This document shows, piece by piece, positions 23,668-28,987 of a DNA stretch of 28,987 nt. The DNA lies in contig JAHIVL010000062.1 in assembly GCA_018816485.1 (NCBI GenBank), positions 1 through 28,987 of the forward strand, read 5' to 3'. The notes beneath the pieces are model-generated. The model did no database searches. It had not been told where the DNA came from and saw nothing but the letters and a program-made list of their open reading frames with translations. Both the position numbers and the translations under genes were made by a program. Numbering within the stretch: the first letter of the stretch is position 1; each line of letters begins with the position of its first letter. The DNA comes from Patescibacteria group bacterium (lineage in GTDB: Bacteria; Patescibacteriota; Microgenomatia; UBA1400; PJMF01).

Positions 23668-24423
23668 ATGAAGCCAAACAAGTCCAAAAATAGCATAAAG
23701 TTATTAAATCCAACCAAAATAACAATTTCTAACTCAAAAGAACATTCAAACAAAAAAGGTTTTGTTAAATTTAGACGTAATCTTCTATCTGGGGTTTTAA
23801 TTCTCTCGATATTTTATTTAATATTTAATGTTAATTACTATTCCTTCAGAAGCTGTAGTAAACGTGCTCTTCAAGATTTGTCAGAATACTCGGATGCAGG
23901 TTATCCAGATAGCCAATTTGTATCGTCATTCTATGACCCGCCAATTAACGAAGGTGTGAATAAATATGCAGTAGAATGCAAAGATAAAACCTACTTTAAG
24001 ATGTTCTACGATCTACAAAATATATTAACTTTTGGAAATCTAGGAGACTTTGAACATGGATTTAGTGGAACTTTTGGAGAAAGAGGCTACTATGTATTTA
24101 ATACTAACTATGACTACGAAGTACCGAGAAACTTTGCAGAATGTGCACAATTTTATCATGTAAGTAAAAGAGACGAAAAAAACACTTGTTCTGTTAAATT
24201 TATTAAAGACATTGTATTGAAAAATAAATCTCGATATGACGAGGATTTCTACAATTTTGTTCAAAGCATTGATGCAGATGAGCTAAAACCTGGAGTAGTA
24301 GTTGGACTAATTTCAGATGAAGTTGTTTACGAAAACTATGCTATTAAAGCATGGGCTATTGAGAAAGATCACCATTATAATAATTTCGATATTGAAATGT
24401 TTTTTACAACATCAACAAAATAA
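23668..24423 (+). CDS. Membrane-anchored protein of unknown function
   Basis: The product has 251 aa, with a basic N-terminus rich in Lys and Asn (1-38), one membrane segment (about 39-57) and an outside domain of about 190 residues rich in Tyr, Phe and Asp. Four Cys in the outside domain (in RSCSK, VECKDK, AECAQF and NTCSVK) could form two disulfides. The segment after the membrane (CSKRALQDLSEYSDAGYPDS) does not match a pilin or a known enzyme that I can name. The leaderless promoter supports the start. A tRNA-Asp gene on the other strand follows. Confidence 0.6.
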   Translation: MKPNKSKNSIKLLNPTKITISNSKEHSNKKGFVKFRRNLLSGVLILSIFYLIFNVNYYSFRSCSKRALQDLSEYSDAGYPDSQFVSSFYDPPINEGVNKYAVECKDKTYFKMFYDLQNILTFGNLGDFEHGFSGTFGERGYYVFNTNYDYEVPRNFAECAQFYHVSKRDEKNTCSVKFIKDIVLKNKSRYDEDFYNFVQSIDADELKPGVVVGLISDEVVYENYAIKAWAIEKDHHYNNFDIEMFFTTSTK

Positions 24424-24462
24424 TTAGACATTTCTACTCAATATCCTTTAGTGTGCCATTTG

Positions 24463-24535
24463 CGAGCCCGATCGGACTCGAACCGACGATCTTCTCCGTG
24501 ACAGGGAGACATGTTAACCACTACACCACGGGCCC
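24463..24535 (-). tRNA. tRNA-Asp (anticodon GTC)
   Basis: On the minus strand it has acceptor GGGCCCG/CGGGCTC (one G-T pair), anticodon stem TCTCC/GGAGA with loop CTGTCAC (GTC), T arm GTCGG-TTCGAGT-CCGAT and discriminator G, as expected for Asp. CCA is not encoded. Confidence 0.95.
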
Positions 24536-24646
24536 ATTTATCTTAAATTTTTAATTTTGTTGAAGCTCGATTATACTTCAAAGTACTTACTTTACCAAGA
24601 CTTAACTCTATAGTAAGATACTATTATACAAAAAAAAGGAGAAAAT

Positions 24647-25234
24647 ATGTCACTTATACCAACACTCTTAATAGCAGGGGTTGTAATCGCAGCTTATGTA
24701 ATCTCGATTTATAACTCTTTGCAAATCCTAAAGACACAAATTAAAGCCAGTATCCAAGAAATTGGCAACCAACTTAAACGTCAGGCTTCTTTAATTCCCA
24801 ATCTTCAAGCATCTGTTAAAGGCTTGATGAAACAAGAAAAAGCCATTTTCAAAATGCTGACTGATGCCAGAAAAAATATCGTAACTGCACAAGAATCTGG
24901 AAAAGTTGCGGATATCGAAAAGGCTATCCAAAGTGTTCAATCTCTGGTTCCACAAATTGCAATCGCTATTGAAGATAATCCAGAACTTAAAAGTAATGAA
25001 GCAGTATCTAAACTAATGAACGAACTAACAGACACCGCTGATAAGCTAATGTATTCAAGAAGATCAGTCATTGATCTTTCACAAGCATACAATCAAAAAT
25101 TAGTAGTCTTCCCATCTTCAATAGTTGCCAGTATCTTTGGCTTCAAGAAAGAAAAAGGCCTTGCAACAGCCATGACAGGAAGTCATGTTGAAGTTAGCGC
25201 AAAGGAAATGGAAGACGTAAAAGTCGACCTCTAA
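24647..25234 (+). CDS. lemA: LemA family protein
   Basis: The product has 195 aa, with an N-terminal membrane segment (3-23, LIPTLLIAGVVIAAYVIS) followed by a long alpha-helical bundle, the LemA architecture. Family features are YNSLQILKTQIKASIQEIGNQLKRQASLIPNL (about 27-57) and the later SRRSVIDLSQAYNQKLVVFPSSIVASIFGF. LemA is commonly found beside htpX, as here (10 nt apart). Its role is not settled. The start has the strongest ribosome binding site of the region (aaaggagaaaat). Confidence 0.95.
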   Translation: MSLIPTLLIAGVVIAAYVISIYNSLQILKTQIKASIQEIGNQLKRQASLIPNLQASVKGLMKQEKAIFKMLTDARKNIVTAQESGKVADIEKAIQSVQSLVPQIAIAIEDNPELKSNEAVSKLMNELTDTADKLMYSRRSVIDLSQAYNQKLVVFPSSIVASIFGFKKEKGLATAMTGSHVEVSAKEMEDVKVDL

Positions 25235-25244
25235 AAAAACTCAA

Positions 25245-26153
25245 ATGACACACTATCAATTGATAGAAAGTAACAAAAGAAAATCTTTTTTTGTTATCTT
25301 CTTCTTCATCTTATTTATTCTTTTAGCAGCTTATCTAATGGCGTATGGCTTGGGTTATGGTATGGACCTGATTGGAATTGCGCTAATTTTCTCTGGAGTG
25401 ATGTCGTTTGCCTCATATTGGTACTCTGACAAAATAATCTTAAGAATTTCTGGAGCTCATGAAGCGAGTAGAAAAAAATATTTTGACTTTTATACTATAG
25501 CTGAAAACTTGGCTTATTCCAAAAAAATGCCTAAACCAAAGCTTTACGTGATGGAAGATACTGCTATGAATGCTTTTGCCACTGGCAGAGATCCGGAACA
25601 CGCGATTATTTGTGCCACCACCGGGCTTCTTGCACAACTAAATAGATCTGAACTAGAAGGTGTGATCGCCCATGAACTTTCCCATATTAGCAACTACGAT
25701 ATTAGACTAATGTCTATAGTTACCATTTTAGTTGGCTTTATTGCCTTACTTTCAGATTGGATGCTTAGAATAACATTCTGGGGCAAAAAACGAAGCAGTA
25801 ATAGAGAAGGTGGTCAACTCCAGATAGTTATTTTTGCTATTGGTCTAATTTTAGCGATACTTTCACCCTTAGTTGCAAAACTCATTCAGCTAGCAATTTC
25901 CAGAAAAAGAGAGTTTTTGGCTGATGCCTCAGCTGTGGGTTTCACAAAAAATCCTCAGGGTTTAATTAATGCTCTCCAAAAAATTTCTCAAGATAAAGAA
26001 CCACTTGAGGCTGCAAATAAAGCAACTGCTCATCTTTATATTAGCAATCCACTTAAAAATTTGCCAAAAGGTTTATTCACAAACATGTTCGCCACACATC
26101 CACCAATGGAAGAGAGATTGAATGCACTAAGAGTAGTGGTCGGATCAAAATAA
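25245..26153 (+). CDS. htpX: HtpX-like M48 membrane zinc protease
   Basis: The product has 302 aa with membrane segments at about 14-36 and 40-60 and two more at about 150-172 and 192-217. The zinc site HELSH is at 143-147 (VIAHELSHISNYD), and the third ligand Glu is in RKREFLADASAV. ATHPPMEERLNAL at the end is the common M48B tail. HtpX takes part in quality control of membrane proteins. It is likely co-transcribed with lemA. Confidence 0.95.
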   Translation: MTHYQLIESNKRKSFFVIFFFILFILLAAYLMAYGLGYGMDLIGIALIFSGVMSFASYWYSDKIILRISGAHEASRKKYFDFYTIAENLAYSKKMPKPKLYVMEDTAMNAFATGRDPEHAIICATTGLLAQLNRSELEGVIAHELSHISNYDIRLMSIVTILVGFIALLSDWMLRITFWGKKRSSNREGGQLQIVIFAIGLILAILSPLVAKLIQLAISRKREFLADASAVGFTKNPQGLINALQKISQDKEPLEAANKATAHLYISNPLKNLPKGLFTNMFATHPPMEERLNALRVVVGSK

Positions 26154-26173
26154 TCAGGTACAATAATAAAGTC

Positions 26174-26479
26174 ATGTCAAATAAGATTACAACAGCTCAG
26201 ATAAAGCACATTGCAGAGCTAGCTTTTATCCCAATCACAGAAAATGAAGAAAATAGTTTGCGAGGCGCATTTGAAGAAACCTTAGATGTTATTTCAGAAT
26301 TACAATCCATGGATGTATCTGGAGTTGAACCAACCAATCAGGTTACTGGTTTTGAGAATGTTCTTCGTGAAGATATTGTCAACGAAGAAAATATGTTTTC
26401 TCAAGCCGAGGCTCTGAAAAATGCTAAGCATACGTATGACGGTTATTTTGTTGTACCACGAATTATTAATGAAAAATAA
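26174..26479 (+). CDS. gatC: Asp/Glu-tRNA amidotransferase subunit C
   Basis: GatC (101 aa) is the small belt-like subunit that stabilises GatA-GatB. ITTAQIKHIAELAFIPITENEE at the start and LDVISELQSMDVSGVEPTNQV in the middle are family patterns. LREDIV and the final DGYFVVPRII complete it. A possible -10, TACAAT (26159-26164), ends 9 nt before the ATG. It is the first gene of gatC-gatA-gatB. Confidence 0.96.
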   Translation: MSNKITTAQIKHIAELAFIPITENEENSLRGAFEETLDVISELQSMDVSGVEPTNQVTGFENVLREDIVNEENMFSQAEALKNAKHTYDGYFVVPRIINEK

Positions 26480-26480
26480 C

Positions 26481-27857
26481 ATGAACCACAAGTTCACTTT
26501 AAAACAAGCACTAGATGAATTAAAAAATAACGAGCTCAGTCTTGATGATCTTTATGCAGATATCAACAAAAGTATCGCTGACCAAAATAAAAAATTAAAT
26601 GTCTATTTAACATTAGATGATAAAGCTTTAGACAAAGCTAAAAAAGAAAAAAATTCTCCTCTCATGGGGGTTCCCATTGCTCTAAAAGATAACTACTGCA
26701 CAAAAAATCTTCGTACTACCGCCTCATCTACCATACTCGATAATTTCGTGCCTGCCTTTGAATCAACGGTAAGTAAAAACTTAAAAAAAGCCGGCGGTGT
26801 TGTGATTGGTAAAACAAATATGGATGCTTGGGCTCATGGATCGTCAACTGAAACTTCTCAATATGGTCGAACCTTAAATCCACGCAATACCGATTATTTG
26901 CCAGGAGGATCATCTGGAGGAAGTACCGCTGCAGTAGCTGCAAACATGTGCATTGCAGCCCTTGGAACAGAGACTGCGGGATCAATTAGACAACCAGCAG
27001 CTTGGTGTGGAGTGGTGGGATTGAAACCTACCTACGGTCGTTGCAGTAGATATGGAATTGTTGCAATGTGCTCGTCAACCGACTCCCCTGGACCAATAAC
27101 AAAAACAGTGGAAGACTCTGCAATCCTATTAAACTATCTTGCTGGACATGATCCCCTAGAGGGCACTACTGCTAATTTAGAAGTTCCGGATTTTACTAAA
27201 GCTATCGATAAAGATATTAAAGGATTAAAAATTGGTTATCTATATAAAGATCTAAAAGGTTTGGAAGAAATCACAAAAATCTTTGCTGAAGAAATGAAAG
27301 TTTTTGAAAAACTTGGAGCAACTGTAGAAGTTGTTGATGCTATGAATCCAAAACATGGCATCAGTATCTACACTATCGTCCAAAGGGGAGAAGTCAGTAG
27401 TAATTTAGGCAGATATGACGGAATTAGGTATGGAAAAGATAGATCATTTTTTGGTGATGAAGCCAAAAGAAGAATCATGCTTGGTACCTACACCTTATCT
27501 AAAGGTTATGCAGATCAATATTACAATACAGCTCAAAAAGTTAGAACTTTATACATTAGAGATTATGAACGTTTATTCAAAATTTATGATGTACTAGTAG
27601 CTCCAACTTCGCCTGGTTTTGCCAAAAAAATTGGCGCAACTGAAGGGCAAGCAATGTTTGGAGAATTAGAAGATTTACTACTGGAAGCCAGTTCACTCAG
27701 TGGCTTGCCTGGAATTTCAATTCCTTGCTACAAAGATAACGAAACAAATTTATATTTAGGCATGAACATAATAGCTCCTATGTATCGAGAAGATTTAGTT
27801 ATTCAAGTTGCAGATGCATTTGAAAAAGCAACCAACTGGAATTCTTGGAGAAACTAA
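26481..27857 (+). CDS. gatA: Asp/Glu-tRNA amidotransferase subunit A
   Basis: GatA is the amidase subunit that releases ammonia from glutamine for GatB. I chose the ATG at 26481 (458 aa), one base after the gatC stop, because MNHKFTLKQALDEL aligns with other GatA starts. ATGs at 26469 and 26421 are in frame but overlap gatC. The Ser-cisSer-Lys triad is present: Lys69 in PIALKDNY, the cis Ser within GGSSGGS (142-148), and nucleophile Ser168 in ETAGSIRQPA. GVVGLKPTYGRCSRYGIVA is diagnostic. The usual TGGS is TAGS here. It works in the cytoplasm with GatB and GatC. Confidence 0.97.
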   Translation: MNHKFTLKQALDELKNNELSLDDLYADINKSIADQNKKLNVYLTLDDKALDKAKKEKNSPLMGVPIALKDNYCTKNLRTTASSTILDNFVPAFESTVSKNLKKAGGVVIGKTNMDAWAHGSSTETSQYGRTLNPRNTDYLPGGSSGGSTAAVAANMCIAALGTETAGSIRQPAAWCGVVGLKPTYGRCSRYGIVAMCSSTDSPGPITKTVEDSAILLNYLAGHDPLEGTTANLEVPDFTKAIDKDIKGLKIGYLYKDLKGLEEITKIFAEEMKVFEKLGATVEVVDAMNPKHGISIYTIVQRGEVSSNLGRYDGIRYGKDRSFFGDEAKRRIMLGTYTLSKGYADQYYNTAQKVRTLYIRDYERLFKIYDVLVAPTSPGFAKKIGATEGQAMFGELEDLLLEASSLSGLPGISIPCYKDNETNLYLGMNIIAPMYREDLVIQVADAFEKATNWNSWRN

Positions 27858-27858
27858 T

Positions 27859-28987
27859 ATGAATACTGACAACAAAAACAAAAATAAATACTCATTGGTT
27901 TGTGGCCTAGAAATTCACGCTGAACTCAAAACTAAATCAAAAATGTTTTGTGGTTGTAAAAATGATCCTTTTGGCGCTGAAAAACCAAATATCTATACAT
28001 GCCCAACTTGTTTAGGCATGCCAGGTGGGTCACCAGTTGCCAATAAAAAAGCAATTGAATGGACTATTAAAGTTGGCTTAGCACTTGGCTGTAAAATTAA
28101 TTTATTCTCAAAATTTGACCGAAAGAACTATTTTTATCCCGATCTGCCAAAAGCATATCAGATTAGTCAATATGATCTACCTTTCTGTTACGATGGAGTT
28201 TTGGAAACCTCTTTTGGCCCGGTAGGAATCACCAGAATACATTTGGAAGAAGATACGGGAAAGCTTTTACACAAAAAAGTAAATGGCGAACAAGTAAGTT
28301 TAATAGATTTTAATAGATCTAGCGTGCCTTTGATGGAAATTGTCACCGAACCAGACATACATAGCCCAAAACAAGCCAAAGAATATGCTAAAGAAATTCG
28401 AAAGATTCTTCGATATCTTGAAGTAGCTGACTGCGATATGGATCAGGGCGGTATGCGTCTTGAAGCAAATATCTCTCTGGCTCCAACAGATAAAAACAAT
28501 CCAAAATCAAAATCAAGCGAACTTCCAAAGTACAAGGTTGAAGTTAAAAATATTAACTCATTTAAATTTATGGAACAAGCCATTAAATACGAAATGAACA
28601 GGCAAACTAAAATACTAGATAAAGGCGAAGTTCCAGCTCAAGAAACAAGAGGTTGGAACTCAATAAAATCAATCACTTTCTCGCAAAGAACCAAGGAAGA
28701 TTCGGAAGACTACAGGTATTTCCCAGACCCAGATCTTCCGCCAATAAGATATTCACGTGAAAGTATAGAAGCTATGAGAGCTGAACTTCCAGAACTTCCA
28801 GCTCAAAAAACAGAGCGTTGGAACACAGAATATGGAGTAGAAAAAAGATATTCTAAACAACTCATTTCACATGAAATGTTTACAAATTTACTTGAAGAAT
28901 CATTTAAAATTTGCAAACTTGAAAATATTGAACCTAATAAATTGGCTAGCGCAATAGTTAACAAAAACATAATTATTTCACATGAAA
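27859..28987 (+). CDS. gatB: Asp/Glu-tRNA amidotransferase subunit B, N-terminal part (3' end outside window)
   Basis: GatB phosphorylates the misacylated Glu-tRNA-Gln or Asp-tRNA-Asn and adds ammonia. From the ATG at 27859, one base after the gatA stop, the frame is open to the window edge (376 complete codons). Residues 11-25 (YSLVCGLEIHAELKT) are the usual start. The zinc-binding Cys residues are Cys31, Cys33, Cys48 and Cys51 (FCGCK and CPTC). FDRKNYFYPDLPKAYQISQY, IHLEEDTGK and DFNRSSVPLMEIVTEPD are signature stretches. VEVKNINSFKFMEQAI and SEDYRYFPDPDLPP follow. The tail domain is missing only because the window ends. Confidence 0.97.
   Translation, partial: MNTDNKNKNKYSLVCGLEIHAELKTKSKMFCGCKNDPFGAEKPNIYTCPTCLGMPGGSPVANKKAIEWTIKVGLALGCKINLFSKFDRKNYFYPDLPKAYQISQYDLPFCYDGVLETSFGPVGITRIHLEEDTGKLLHKKVNGEQVSLIDFNRSSVPLMEIVTEPDIHSPKQAKEYAKEIRKILRYLEVADCDMDQGGMRLEANISLAPTDKNNPKSKSSELPKYKVEVKNINSFKFMEQAIKYEMNRQTKILDKGEVPAQETRGWNSIKSITFSQRTKEDSEDYRYFPDPDLPPIRYSRESIEAMRAELPELPAQKTERWNTEYGVEKRYSKQLISHEMFTNLLEESFKICKLENIEPNKLASAIVNKNIIISHE

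Overview
The window looks like a piece of a Candidate Phyla Radiation (Patescibacteria) chromosome, most likely Microgenomates. The DNA is AT-rich and tightly packed, and it uses the standard code (TGA is a real stop at the end of the flippase gene). MurG opens with the short loop TGGHLTPA that I associate with this group, IleS is the eukaryote-like type 2, MurA carries Asp at its catalytic Cys position, and the tRNA genes do not encode CCA. The phylum call is an inference from these traits. No rRNA or phylogenetic marker was compared.

Layout. 1-8660 is a peptidoglycan and division (dcw) operon in one direction: murB (cut by the window edge), murA, mraY, ftsW, murG, ftsQ-like, ftsA, ftsZ. 8661-9614 is non-coding but full of structure: a 103-bp palindromic element, tRNA-Gly(CCC), a 168-bp insertion that duplicates the 3' end of that tRNA, and a T-box riboswitch ahead of ileS. 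9615-16441 holds ileS, a rodA-type SEDS gene, rplU, a Trm11-like RNA methyltransferase, rpmA and parB. lepB faces parB and is divergent from a surface-polysaccharide cassette (flippase, GT2 glycosyltransferase, O-antigen ligase/polymerase) at 17081-20326.

20303-24423 is the accessory part. It contains two membrane-anchored envelope proteins (Ig-like repeats; LysM), tRNA-Thr(CGT), a small HTH-like protein with a palindrome over its promoter, a DUF5680-like protein, an HD-domain protein, a small membrane protein and an anchored protein of unknown function. 24463-28987 returns to core genes: tRNA-Asp(GTC), lemA-htpX, and gatC-gatA-gatB (the last cut by the window edge).

How it works together. 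The first operon makes lipid II (MurA/MurB, MraY, MurG), polymerises it (FtsW) and places it at the septum (FtsQ/A/Z). RodA and the polysaccharide cassette add to the envelope. The T-box ties ileS expression to uncharged tRNA-Ile. GatCAB makes Gln-tRNA and/or Asn-tRNA by amidation. A repeated promoter layout, with the -10 box 6-8 nt before the ATG, suggests that many single-gene transcripts are leaderless. No CRISPR array, transposase, integrase or recognisable defence system is present. The best candidate for something undescribed is the tRNA-Gly end duplication with its small GC-rich, hairpin-rich insert next to the palindromic element.
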